From Sialis fuliginosa (taxonomy: Eukaryota; Arthropoda; Insecta; Megaloptera; Sialidae), in contig OY540810.1 of the NCBI GenBank assembly GCA_961205875.1, positions 23,808,001 through 23,872,000 of the forward strand: a stretch of 64,000 nt of DNA. The letters run 5' to 3'. Every line of letters starts with the position of its first letter. Within the stretch, counting starts at the first letter, position 1. The position numbers and the translations under genes were made by a program. Of this stretch, positions 44,157 to 54,194 are shown piece after piece. The notes beneath the pieces are model-generated. The model searched no databases. It saw only the letters and a list, made by a program, of their open reading frames with translations, and was not told the DNA's origin.

Positions 44157-45272
44157 CACTGCAAATGCTAGTTTGTTAAAAACACACCAAAATGTGTTAC
44201 AAAACACACATGAGTGTGTTATTTGACACACATAAGTGTGTAGTCAAGATTAAGTGTGTTTATTGACACACTTATCCGTGTTAAAAGAGTAACACACTTT
44301 CTGGTGTGTAAAAAATAATTTTTAAATCATAATCAAAAATATTATTTACACACTTAAGTGTGTTGAAATGACACGTTTAATATCTACTAACACACTTTTT
44401 GGAGAACTACACACTTTGAAAATAAACACACTTGTTGGTGTGTTAGAATATAATATAGGTGAATATAGCCTATATACATTCGATCTTTCTCTCTCTATAG
44501 TCATGATACCATATTCGCTCTCACTCTTTTGCCATATAGAGTATAGAACGATTTGACATTCATCATGTCGCGTCATAATCTTTCGTCGTTTTGAGTGAAA
44601 TGAGCTTGATATTTGTATATTAAATTAATATAGAAAAGAAAGTTTAATGTCTGATAGGTGAAATGTGTAAGTGCATTAAATATTCACCACAAAAAGATAT
44701 ATCGGGTGTAGAATTGATACGTCAAGGATTAATAAACGCAACTACAACTGACAGCATTCTGAAGATGATGCTACAGGGAAAATTAATTATTGTATAAAAA
44801 GAAGACCCAGATAGAAATAATAAAATATGTGATGTGGAATAATTGTAGATGAAATTTCGGATAAGAGTGATGTCCAATGTCCATATTGTTTTGATATCAT
44901 CAACTAAAAGTGATAATAATATCGTGCCAGAGGATAAAATTTTTACAATGAATTTAGATAAATATGCTTTATGTAGCTGATTAATCGAAGAAGAAAAAAA
45001 TTATTATGTAGTGTATATTATTTAAAATCATTGTATTTATATTTGTTCAATAATAATTTCTTAATAAAATGTGGTTTACAGATTTATTACAGTAACACGC
45101 TTTGTAGTGTGTTAATTCACTAACACACTACAAAGCGTGTTCAAAAAACGTGTTAAAACTACACACCTTAAAGTGTGTTTATAAAAGAACACATCAAAAA
45201 AGGGATTAAATATGACTACAAGAAAATGACACACTTAGGTGTGTCAAAACAACACATTTTGCATTTGCAGTG
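44157..45272. mobile_element. Inverted-end element packed with ACACACT/AGTGTGT hairpins, 1,116 bp
   Basis: Ends CACTGCAAATGC and GCATTTGCAGTG. The subterminal regions (44185-44450 and 45090-45255) hold many small palindromes of the type ACACACTTnnAGTGTGT, in both arms. The middle carries a decayed coding region (44663-44985). Target duplication not resolved; superfamily unknown. Confidence 0.7.
44663..44985 (+). pseudogene. Decayed coding sequence inside the hairpin-rich element
   Basis: An ATG at 44663 opens 44 codons (…ISGVELIRQGLINATTTDSI…) to a stop at 44795. After frame changes, protein-like pieces continue: KEDPDRNNK, then SDKSDVQCPYCFDII with a CPYC pair, then FTMNLDKYALC. Composition is more protein-like than the surroundings. 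I recognise no family. It could be a relic of the element's own protein or a captured exon. Confidence 0.35.
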
Positions 45273-45679
45273 TGTTTTCTAAATCCGCACTCGTGTGAAT
45301 AGATTCTGCAATGCGTGTCTCTTAATGACTCTGGGACAGGAGCGCACCCAAAGGAGGAATAATTGGATGATTTCACCTCGTTTGAGTGATCAAATAGAAA
45401 TCAACCTTGACTGCATATCTTATTATATATACTTATATACACAAATTTCAAGATCATATTAAATTTAATTGCTATATAAATTAATACCATCAAGAAATTT
45501 GTTACTTTGAAAATCCTTTTTAAAGTTACATGTTTACCAATTTATATAAATAGAAATTGTTTATTCAAAAGTTGCTAAATTAAAATTTTGATCCCTAAGT
45601 AGGTGCTGAATAAATTTATTATACTTTGCAATTGAATTTTTCAATATAAGTTAAGCTTATTTTCAATATTTCACCCTTT
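45273..45679. other. AT-rich stretch, no gene seen
   Basis: A short GC-richer part at 45290-45380 (GACTCTGGGACAGGAGCGCA) is unassigned. Confidence 0.4.
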
Positions 45680-47483
45680 TAGTACGTCTGGTACGTAAAA
45701 AAACCCTGACATTTTCTGTGCTTATAGATAAGATCAAAAGAATAATTTTTAAATAGGGAGCGATTTTAAAATCCGTGTAGAACACCATTATATCGGCTAT
45801 TAAAGATGGCCCCCACCGTTTTTATTAAATTGACTGTATCTCAGCTCCTAGTCATCTGATTTCAATTTTATTTTATTTGTTTTAAAGTTCTTATTGAGAA
45901 TACTATTTTTTGTCATTATTCAATTTTCTCTAAATCTTAAGGGTTCCCCACAATTTTCTAAAATTTTACTTTTCTTATAAACTTAATTTTTATATAAATT
46001 TTTATTGTACCCAATATCATTTTTTTACCTTATATAAAAAAGAAAGACATTTTTTTCTGCGTTCCATTGATAACAAGATAATACTGTTTTAATTAACAAC
46101 TACTTTGGAAATAGTGTGTTAAACTAAGAAAAATAGACTATTTTTGGATCATTCCATGTCAAGTTTACCTTTTATCGCATGATATTTTATGTTGGGATCA
46201 ATTTCCTCCTCATATGGCATAGTTAAAAAATTGAAAAATCTGTCATGGATGTCACTGAGCTTTCTTATACAATAAAAAAATGTACGTGTATCTATTAATA
46301 TAAAACAAATAATTTTGGCTTACTGATGACAGATATAAAAAAATTCATAGAACATAAACTATAGATAATAATGTTCTCTACATTTTTTGTTATAAACATT
46401 TCATCTGTCATGAACTTGTTCAAACAAAATGGAAAAAATTAAAAATATAATTAAAAAGATTTTTTTTTTAATTGGTAAGAGATATAAAAAAATTAATGGA
46501 ACATAAACTATAGAAAATAACGTACTCTACAACTTTTATTTCAATGATTTATTTCTACTTTAAACCATTTCAAATATAATTGAGAAAAAACGATTATAAC
46601 CTCAAAAACTTTTTTTGGGAGAAATTGAACATAACATAAATTATAAATAATAATATTCTAAACAAATTTTTCTTTAAACATTTTTTTCCAACACGTACCG
46701 TTTGAGAAATAATTCTAATAACTATAAAAATTACAAGAGTAAACATCCGTTTCCGGTTTTAAAAACATCAGGTTTTCTTTCTTAAAACAAATTAATCCTA
46801 AATATAAAATTTTACCCCTCTATGTACTGTCATTTTTGAGTTACAGCGTTTACAGACAAACAGATACACACACAGACAGACAGACAGACATGATGATAAA
46901 AATAGTCAGAATTGATTCATGGAAGGTATAAATGGACATTTCCATCAAACCAACAACAGGTAAACTTGACATGGAATGATCCAAAAATAATCTATTTTTC
47001 TTAGTTTAACACGCTATTTCCAAAGAAGTTGTTAATTAAAACAGTATTATCTTGTTATCAATGGAACGCAGAAAAAAATATCTTTCTTTTTTATATGAGG
47101 TAAAAAAATGATATTGGGCACAATAAAAAAGTTATATAGTAATTAAGTTTGTAAGAAAAGTGAAATCTTCAGATTTCGGAAAATTGTGGGGAACCCTTAA
47201 GATTTAGAGAAAAATGAATAATGATAAAAAATAATTTTTTTAATAAGAACTTTAAAGTAAACAAAAGAAAATTGAAATCGGATGATTAGCTGAGATACAG
47301 CCAATTTAATAAAAACCGTGTGGGTCATCTTTAATAGCCGATATGACAGTGTTCTACACGGATTTTAAAGTGGTTTCCTATCTGAAAATCTTTCTTTTGA
47401 CCTTATAAATGACCACAGAAAGTGGCATACCCCAATCAAAAAGTGCAGATTTTTGGCTTTATCTGCCACGAACCAGACGTACT
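45680..47483. mobile_element. Large foldback element, ~1.8 kb
   Basis: Outer ends TAGTACGTCTGGTACGT and, reversed, TAGTACGTCTGGTTCGT. Long inverted arms 45711-46172 and 46959-47424 mirror through CGTGTAGAACACC, ACTGTATCTCAGCTCCTAG, TCTGCGTTCCATTGATAAC, and GATCATTCCATGTCAAGTTT. The ~790-bp spacer has a ~150-bp diverged tandem (GAACATAAACTATAGATAAT at ~46350, 46500 and, weaker, 46625) and a CAGA-rich tract (46866-46892). No transposase. Confidence 0.82.
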
Positions 47484-47559
47484 ATTGGAGCTAAGATATT
47501 TACGATATTGTATAAAGAACAAATAGTGAAAAACCTTAATAGATGTAGCTTATATGGTC

Positions 47560-47785
47560 TCATCAATATTAATATTATAAATACGAAAATAATTCTGTCT
47601 GTCTGTTTGTTACCTGCTGTCTGTCTGTTTGTAAACTGCTAAACCGATCTTGATGAAATTTGGAAGGGAGATAGCTTGCATCCTGAGGAAGGACAAATGC
47701 TACTCTGTACTCCGAAAAATTTATTTTATAAAAAATAGAAATTCCGCACGGACGAAGTCGCGGATAACAACTACATAGTTTATTA
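47560..47785 (+). repeat. Retroposon-like tail (AAACCGATCTTGATGAAATTT type)
   Basis: The order TATTATAAATACGAAAAT, CTGTCTGTCTGTTTGT, AAACCGATCTTGATGAAATT, GAAATTCCGCACGGACGAAG, TCGCGGATAACAACTA is a repeat type abundant in many insect genomes, usually attributed to RTE-like or SINE-like retroposons. Non-coding. Confidence 0.65.
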
Positions 47786-48088
47786 TAAAACATGTATTAA
47801 CTCTGCATCCCCCAACCCTAATACAGTAGCATAACAAAGTTTAACTAATTTTCATAGGAATAATAAATAATTAATATTGCATATTTTGTATAATCAAAAA
47901 AGAGTGACAAGTCTTACGTAATTATTTGCGGCACAGTTTGTCCTTTTTTGAACTTCAGTGCATAAATAAAATAAACGTGAACAACCGTTTATTTTAAATA
48001 TATCTATTCACTAGCCTTCCCAAACTAACTATTTACTGCCCACTCCTGTTTCGAAACTTTCTTATGGACACGAGATTGGATTACTTAC
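47786..48088. other. Putative intron sequence downstream of the receptor exon
   Basis: On the minus strand this follows the donor of the receptor exon. AT-rich, no ORF or inverted ends seen. Confidence 0.4.
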
Positions 48089-48248
48089 CCTTAATCTGGA
48101 AGACGTCAATATCTGTTTACAGGTGATGGGATGGATGATAGCGAAATAGCGTTCCGTACAGATTACCACCAATATGAAGATAGATGCAGTGTAGCTCAGG
48201 GAATGTACGAACTGGTACATCTTGCACAGGAAATCACCCAGCACCCAA
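48089..48248 (-). CDS. TrissinR: Single internal exon of a rhodopsin-class neuropeptide receptor (trissin receptor-like)
   Basis: A 160-bp exon bounded by an acceptor (TTCCTACTTTCAG, before 48248) and a donor (AGG|GTAAGT, after 48089). One base completes the previous codon and 53 codons follow, starting W-V-L-G-D-F-L-C. It covers transmembrane helix 3 of a class A G-protein-coupled receptor: the disulfide Cys of FLCKMYQF, SLSYTASIFILVVIC, then the ERY version of the DRY motif in TERYFAIIHP, and the second intracellular loop ITCKQILT. From memory this wording is closest to insect trissin receptors; the gene name is moderately sure, the receptor class very sure. No other exon is recognisable in the window, so introns must be long. 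It is the only convincing host coding sequence here. Confidence 0.85.
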
Positions 48249-48537
48249 CTGAAAGTAGGAACGGTAGGATTTATTTATTATCCAATTCATGAAAAACTGT
48301 AAAACAGCAGGGAATGGAAATAATAAACTAACCTAAATAACCAGTGTAGCACCCAAATACTAATCTAATCATGATAGACTAGAAAATAGTAATATATGTG
48401 TAATATTAAATAGTATCCCAAAATTCGCATTCAATCCTTTATAAGTTGGTGCATCTCATGATAGTAAATATTTTTTTGACTGAGGTCTTATTGAGTAAAA
48501 GGGATTTTTTTGCAAAAAGTGATTTTATGATTTATAT

Positions 48538-48922
48538 CAGGGCTTCGAACCAGAACTGAACTGAAAACCGGAAAAACCGTTATTTTTTGCCGTAACGAAA
48601 ACCGGAACAGAACCGAAATAAAAATATCGGTTTTTTCGGTTCAGTAGTACATGTTAAAATACGCGCGTTAACATGATCTTATTTCCCACTTCAATTGTTA
48701 TTCGGACTATCATACAAGTACTACCATAAAATATTCTAAATTATGGTAGAAAAATAAAAATAATTTTTTTTTAATTAATCACTCGGAGCTGAACCGAAAA
48801 CCGAAAAAACCGGAAAACCGTTATTTTTTTGCGGAACGAAAACCGGAACCGAACCGAAATTTATTTTTTTACTCGAACCGGAACGAAAACCGAAACGAAA
48901 AAAATAACGGTTCGAAGCCCTG
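48538..48922. mobile_element. hAT MITE, 385 bp, exact 8-bp duplication
   Basis: Ends CAGGGCTTCGAACC and GGTTCGAAGCCCTG. ATTTATAT duplicated on both sides (48530-48537, 48923-48930). The interior is rich in AAACCGGAACCGAA motifs. Lies ~290 bp upstream of the receptor exon, i.e. in its putative intron. Confidence 0.88.
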
Positions 48923-48930
48923 ATTTATAT

Positions 48931-49855
48931 ATTATATATATAATTTATATATTTAATTTATATATATTTTTATCATTTTCTTGGTTTCTATCTTCATACA
49001 AACATTTTTAGTAAACTTAATCATTGACTTGATTAAAATTTTGCCAATACTTAATTACGAATTTATTAAGATACCTACTTGATTAATTATTGACTATCTT
49101 TTTGTCATGACGATAATTCATTTTTTGATAGTTTATTTATTTTAATTAATAAAAAACCTTTCACATGATCACATGAAGGAAATGATTCAGCTGACAAAAA
49201 CGCATAGAAGAAGAAGAAAATGAAAATAAACCATATTATAAAGAAAATAACTTTAGACATATTAAAGTAAATCCTTTCTGTCGTCTTACAAATAAGAAAA
49301 TTAAATTTCGTCAAAGTTAAAGATTAAGTTTACTTAATTATTTAATCACATGATTTAAAATAAAAATGGCAAATGAAAAATGTATTTATTATCATGAGAC
49401 ACATAAGGCTATAAAGAATTCGGCACGACTTTTGGATCTCTCCATATATTATAACTAATACTTTCCTTGCCTCAGTTTTACTTTGTTCATGTAGGTACAT
49501 ACGTGTGGAATCTTTCCAGCTGACATGGTTACACTTTACATGTTTTTTGTTTATTTGACCCATTATTTATTTCGTGGGTGTGTGTAAATTTACGATTGCG
49601 AATACATTTTTACAAATGTAAGAAGAATATTTTTTGTAATTTTTTTATCAGCCTGCTTTGATGAATAAAAGTCAATAAAATATTGGGTTCAGTAAAAATG
49701 TCACCACATCAACTTGAATATAAGCTGTCAAAATCACAAAAAAATTGTAAATGTGACAGATATTTCTTTCTTTATAGTAAAAGTATGAAAAAACAATTTT
49801 CTTTTATAATCCAACAAAAAAGTTAAAAATAAATTAAACTTTGGCTTTCTTTTTG
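48931..49855. other. AT-rich stretch, no gene seen
   Basis: Begins with TATATA-rich DNA. No supported feature. Confidence 0.5.
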
Positions 49856-49859
49856 TTAA

Positions 49860-50033
49860 ATATTGTATTGTTTGAAAAGTTGATTTTGTTCCACCTAGAA
49901 CAATTTGGAAATAAAAAATTAATCAAACTATTAATTGATTTTTTGGTACGAAGGAAACGACAACTGGTTTGATTAATTTGTCTTTTTCTTCTATATAGGT
50001 TGAACTAATCCAATTTTTCAAACAATACAGTAT
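49860..50033. mobile_element. TTAA-flanked MITE (piggyBac-type duplication), 174 bp
   Basis: ATATTGTATTGTTTGAAAAG at the left is mirrored by CTTTTC-like TTTTTCAAACAATACAGTAT at the right; similarity extends over ~40 bp. TTAA flanks both ends (49856-49859, 50034-50037), as in piggyBac and some Kolobok elements. Confidence 0.72.
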
Positions 50034-50126
50034 TTAACATGAAAAAAACATTCTTGTATACAGGATGTATAATAAATTATAATATGATCAGACATTTATT
50101 TCTGTAACTATTGATAATATCAAAAA

Positions 50127-50214
50127 AGTTCAAATAAGAAATATATCTGGTTTTTATTGTAAAGAGCCATATTCCTCTTTACAATAAAAACCAGATATAT
50201 TTCTTATTTGAACT
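50127..50214. repeat. Perfect 40-bp hairpin with 8-nt loop
   Basis: 50127-50166 is the exact reverse complement of 50175-50214 around loop CCATATTC. It contains ATATCTGGTTTTT, shared with the ends of the MITE at 35731-35970. Perfect over 40 bp, so young or maintained. Confidence 0.93.
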
Positions 50215-51230
50215 CCAAAATAAACCTTCGCTCGCTTCGAGCGCTCGGAGGCAACTTTTTTTTTATTAAATGGAATGGTGTATTTTTTATTTCATAGAAC
50301 TATTGAACAAGTTGTTCTGGATAACTTTTGTAAAAAAATATTTATTTTATTTTTATTTTTTGGCATTTATTTTCATATACAGCCAGTTATTAACGAAAAG
50401 AACATTTATTTCTTAGGGCAATAATTTAGACGTAGTTTAATATTAAAAAAATTGAATAGAGTATTGTATAGAGTGTTAATAAAGAATTATTGTTAGTTTC
50501 AGAATGTTTCATGTTAACAAATCGGTACGGTATCAATATTTAAATATGATATATTGAAGAAGTATATCTTTCTCAAATACAAGTTAGGGTAAATGTTGGT
50601 TACCCCTTTTCAACTGACACAGTTAGGAAAGATTGATTAATCAGTCAATCAATTATTAATATTAATCAATAAATCACCCAACACTCAACTGTCTAACTCT
50701 AGTTCATGAAAAATTCAGTATATAATAGAAGTAAACAATGTATTTACATTATTCTACATATAAAACCCATATATTATGGCTTTATAGCATAATACTGCTA
50801 GATCAAATAAACTCTAATGTCAGCTAATGATCTTTACATGTATACATATATTATATGCATAAGAATTAACCCAGATCAATCCACTGTTATTTTGTTGATT
50901 AATTACATTTTGAAAGGATGCCTTTGTGTGTTGCGTTGAAATATAAACTGTACATAATATTTAGAGTCGTTTAGAAACCAAAACGACAGTCTAAAAGCTT
51001 CTAAGTGGAAACTACATCAGTATTTCTCATTATTTTTACTATCACGGGCTCCTTTAAGTGTTGTTAATTGGTTAGTTCAACAGACCATATAGCAAACGAA
51101 TGAAGACGGGTGAAATAATAATAAATTAGGTATATACGTACATTTCTACATTATTGTCAATGATGATTAATTTTTTTAATAATTTAGGTAAAACTTATAC
51201 ACTCGAGAAACCTAAGGTACATTAACTTGG
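50215..51230. other. AT-rich stretch with a short GC-rich patch
   Basis: At 50224-50252 CTTCGCTCGCTTCGAGCGCT stands out, directly beside the hairpin, and resembles the GC-rich start of a retroposon tail. Otherwise no feature. Confidence 0.45.
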
Positions 51231-51370
51231 TTAGGCAGCCTCCATTAAATACATAAGGATGGTTTTTGAAAAAAAAATTCCCCCGTTTACATTGTAAGGA
51301 TTTTGCAAGATTTTATTGACCCCCCTTTTTTTGAACGCAAGGTTATCTATTTCTATATTATTTTAATTTA

Positions 51371-52066
51371 CAGGATGTTTCAAAAAGAATGAACCGTATT
51401 TTATTACGGAATATTTTATTAAGGAAAAGTAATACAAAACTCGAGTTAAGTTAAAAGTATTCTAATTCATAATCAACTTTTATTTCCTGTCTAACAAGCG
51501 TTCAATGTGACCACCACCTGCAGCACGAGTAACATTAAGGTGATAAGAGAATTCCTCCCAGACGTGTTTTAGCATATCACGATCCACTGAATTGATCGCT
51601 GTTGTTATTCTTGTTAGGACACGGCAGAAAGTAGATTGAGGGATCACGGCTAACTCAGATCTGTGGACTTCCGCGGGCTCTCCTTAAACGTAGCACGAAT
51701 TCTCACCACTTGAAACTCGTGGTCGTCCAGGACTTTTTCCTTTACACAGACCACTCTCTTGAAACTGTCGAAAACACCGACGAATATTCTTAGGAGAGGG
51801 GGGATTAATGTCGAATCCTCTTCTAAAAGCCCATTGCACCGTGACGACCGAATTTGTTTTCGTGAACTCGAGAACGCAGAATGCTTTTTGCTGAGGACCC
51901 GCTATTCCGTCGATAAACAAACAACTGAACGTTGCCGGGGGAACAACGCAACTACAGCGCCCTTGTGACAGCTATTCGAAACTCATCTTTCAAATGGTTA
52001 CATGACGATGCTTGAGAACTGAAGCAATTTGTCAGGAAATCGGTTCATTTTTTTTGAAACATCCTG
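51371..52066 (-). mobile_element. Internally deleted mariner-like element, 696 bp
   Basis: Inverted ends CAGGATGTTTCAAAAAGAAT and (reversed) CAGGATGTTTCAAAAAAAAT, flanked by TA on both sides (51369-51370, 52067-52068). It keeps the N- and C-terminal ends of its transposase gene on the minus strand but has lost the catalytic core. Nested within 51231-52379. Confidence 0.88.
51484..51959 (-). pseudogene. Mariner-like transposase relic (DUF4817-type N-terminus + C-terminal tail)
   Basis: 51684-51920 encodes the N-terminal helix-turn-helix region: QQKAFCVLEFTKTNSVVTVQ, AFRRGFDINPPSPKNIRRCF, RQFQESG and GKSPGRPRVS, the block called DUF4817 in insect transposases. After a frameshift the same strand continues ESPRKSTDLSELAVIPQSTF, then jumps to DRDMLKHVWEEFSYHLNVTR and GGGHIERLLDRK (ends near 51484), the typical C-terminal tail. 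The DDE/D catalytic domain between them is deleted. It cannot be active; it could only have been moved by a relative's transposase. Confidence 0.85.
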
Positions 52067-52423
52067 TATATTGTACGTGATGAAATGTCGATTTAAAAAA
52101 ATAAAACTTGAATAGCAGTAGAAAAGTAACTTATATAGCATAATTAAATTCCAAGTATAATAGTGAAAAAATCGAAATTCTAGAAACTCGATGTTTGAAT
52201 TATTTTCTTGATTGGTTTATAAACAAATTTAAATTAACGTATTACAAAATACTTAATGAGAAAGAGACCTTCTAAAGTAATGATTTGGATTACCCCTCTC
52301 CCCCACGTAAGGATTCGTAAAATTTTTACGGAATCCCTTTCAATAAAAAACTTAACGTAACTAATTAACGTTCCGTTATATTAAACTGAGAATGTATTTA
52401 ATATTTTATAATTAAACTAGCAG

Positions 52424-53285
52424 TGCCCACGCGGCTTCTCTCGTGTAGACTACAGAATTATTATTTAGGATTTTTGAAAAATATAGTTTAATTAATTAAG
52501 TACAAATACGATTAGTTATTATTGTAATAATTTATCAATACCTAAATTACCTAACAAAAACGAATCAGAAGAAAAAAGTACAAATAATTTGTGTTCTGTT
52601 TAAATTTAAATGTTAATTATTGAAAACAAAATAAACTCAAACGATCAGCCGAGGGATCCGAATATCTACCAAGCGTAAGCGAATCCAGTCTGTTGTAGTA
52701 CATCGCTTCGATGCGGCACGACACTATACATTTCAAATGTTACCTTTATAAATATATTTTAAGATATTTTCTAAACTATACGACCAAATTGGATGCTGTA
52801 AAGGGCAAATTATATCTACATTAAGTGCTTATGATGATGAAATCATTTATTTCGATATGGATTAATGTTTTGCAGGTCATAAGTCCATGTAAACAGAACC
52901 CAAATATTTTATGTTTTCTTTGTAACATAAAAGCAGTCATTGTGGCTTAAATATAAAAGTTAGACATATGGTGGACTTTATTGTAGAACTTTTGATTCTA
53001 CACAATTATTTAATACATTATTTTGTTCTATATTGAACGGTTTAGGCAGCGTATTACAAAACAGCGCGCCGACGGCAAAATTTTTTTCGACTTGATTTAC
53101 TATTATTGTCACTGCTTAGTTGTTATGTTACCTAACCTAACAAAATATAGCCTATAACCTGGCCAGAGAACGTACCTATGAATTAAAAAAAAACACGTAA
53201 ATCGGATAAGTGGTTCTCGAGTGATAAGGTAACTAACGGACAGACAGACAGAGAGACGTTGAGCTTTATATATATTAACGATTAA
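52424..53285 (+). repeat. RTE-like retroposon tail, longer copy
   Basis: Starts ACTAGCAGTGCCCACGCGGC, runs through the AT-rich body shared with 12596-12825, and ends with GGACAGACAGACAGAGAGAC and TTTATATATATTAACGAT. Start and end are typical of insect RTE-like retroposons with a short tandem tail. No ORF. Confidence 0.65.
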
Positions 53286-53359
53286 GGATGAAATTTTAAC
53301 ATAAAAAAATGATTATTCACTTTGTATTATAATAGTTATTATATATATATATATATATA

Positions 53360-54194
53360 TTAGGGTGTGCCAAAAAAATCAACTAATTTTTTTTTTCAAA
53401 AAGTTCTTGAAATTTCGTTAGAAGATATCAAAATAAAAATTCAGTCAAAATTTGAGCCCTTAATATTAATGTTTAGAGGTCGCGAACTGAATTTTTCGAT
53501 TTTTCATTTAATTAACACGGAAAAAAAATTTCTAGAAAGTTTGGATTTTTATTTCTCTTGATTGAACCAACTCTATTGAACGAACAATCGATATTCTTAC
53601 AGGAAATTGAACGCTGAATAAAAAAGGTCTCTTATCATTTTTTGATAAATTCAATCCTCCGAAAGTTATTCAAGGTTGAAGTTGAGCTTATTGCAAATTT
53701 GTGGATTATTTCACTTTTACGGTAAATTTATTATTGTTTAGAGGAAAATTGTTATTGATTTTTAAAAAATATCCAATTCCGACAAAATAGAATATCGAAA
53801 TTGATAATTAGTTTAAAAAAATAAAAAAAATAATGGGACTTTCAAGTACATGAATCGTTAAAAGTTGTGCCTAAATTATCTAATTAACTTTCGGAGGATT
53901 GAATTTTTCAAAAAAATGATAAGAGACCTTTTTTATTCAGCGTTCAATTTCCTGTAAGAATATTGATTGTTCGTTCGATGGAGTTCGTTCAATCGAGAGA
54001 AATAAAAATCCAAACTTTCTAGAAATTTTTTTTCCGTGTTAATTAAATGAAAAATCGAAAAATTCAGTTCGCGACCTCTAAATATTGATATTAAGGGCTC
54101 AAATTTTGACTGAATTTTTATTTTGATATCTTCTAACGAAATTTCAAGAACTTTTTGAAAAAAAAAATTAGTTGATTTTTTTGGCACACCCTAA
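53360..54194. mobile_element. Foldback MITE, ~835 bp (TTAGGGTGTGCCAA ends)
   Basis: Arms 53360-53672 and 53886-54194 are near-identical inverted copies, starting TAGGGTGTGCCAAAAAAATC and containing TCGCGAACTGAATTTTTCG and AATTCAATCCTCCGAAAGTT. Spacer ~215 bp. The left end abuts an (AT)n run; TA at both borders suggests a mariner-type target. A mirror-image short open frame occurs in both arms and is not a gene. Confidence 0.87.

Larger units (their letters stand above)
51231..52379. mobile_element. MITE of the AGGGAGC...TAATTA family, copy 2, with nested mariner
   Basis: Left end TTAGGCAGCCTCCATTAAAT with ATAAGGATGG following; right end (reversed) TAACGGAACGTTAATTAGTT. Compare 15619-16121. 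A mariner derivative (51371-52066) is inserted in it. Confidence 0.6.

Noticed and set aside
43876-44231. Two overlapping minus-strand frames with a possible splice acceptor (…TACAG before TGGTGCAGAAGGAAACG), considered as a further receptor exon
   Set aside because: No transmembrane-helix motif fitting helices 4-7 of a receptor, stops arrive quickly in the frame joined to the acceptor, and the region borders repetitive DNA.
48900-48922. tRNA B-box look-alike (GGTTCGAAGCC)
   Set aside because: It is the inverted terminal end of the hAT MITE; no A box or cloverleaf surrounds it.
48829-49011. 60-codon frame with repeated ENRNRTE-like residues
   Set aside because: Arises from the AACCGGAACCGAA low-complexity interior of the hAT MITE at 48538-48922.
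50127-50214. Rho-independent terminator
   Set aside because: Eukaryotic context, AT-rich 40-bp stem and no adjoining gene; a MITE relic or small-RNA hairpin is more likely.
53367-54187. Matching ~64- and 84-codon open frames on opposite strands
   Set aside because: They are mirror images in the two arms of the foldback MITE, with no recognisable domain.
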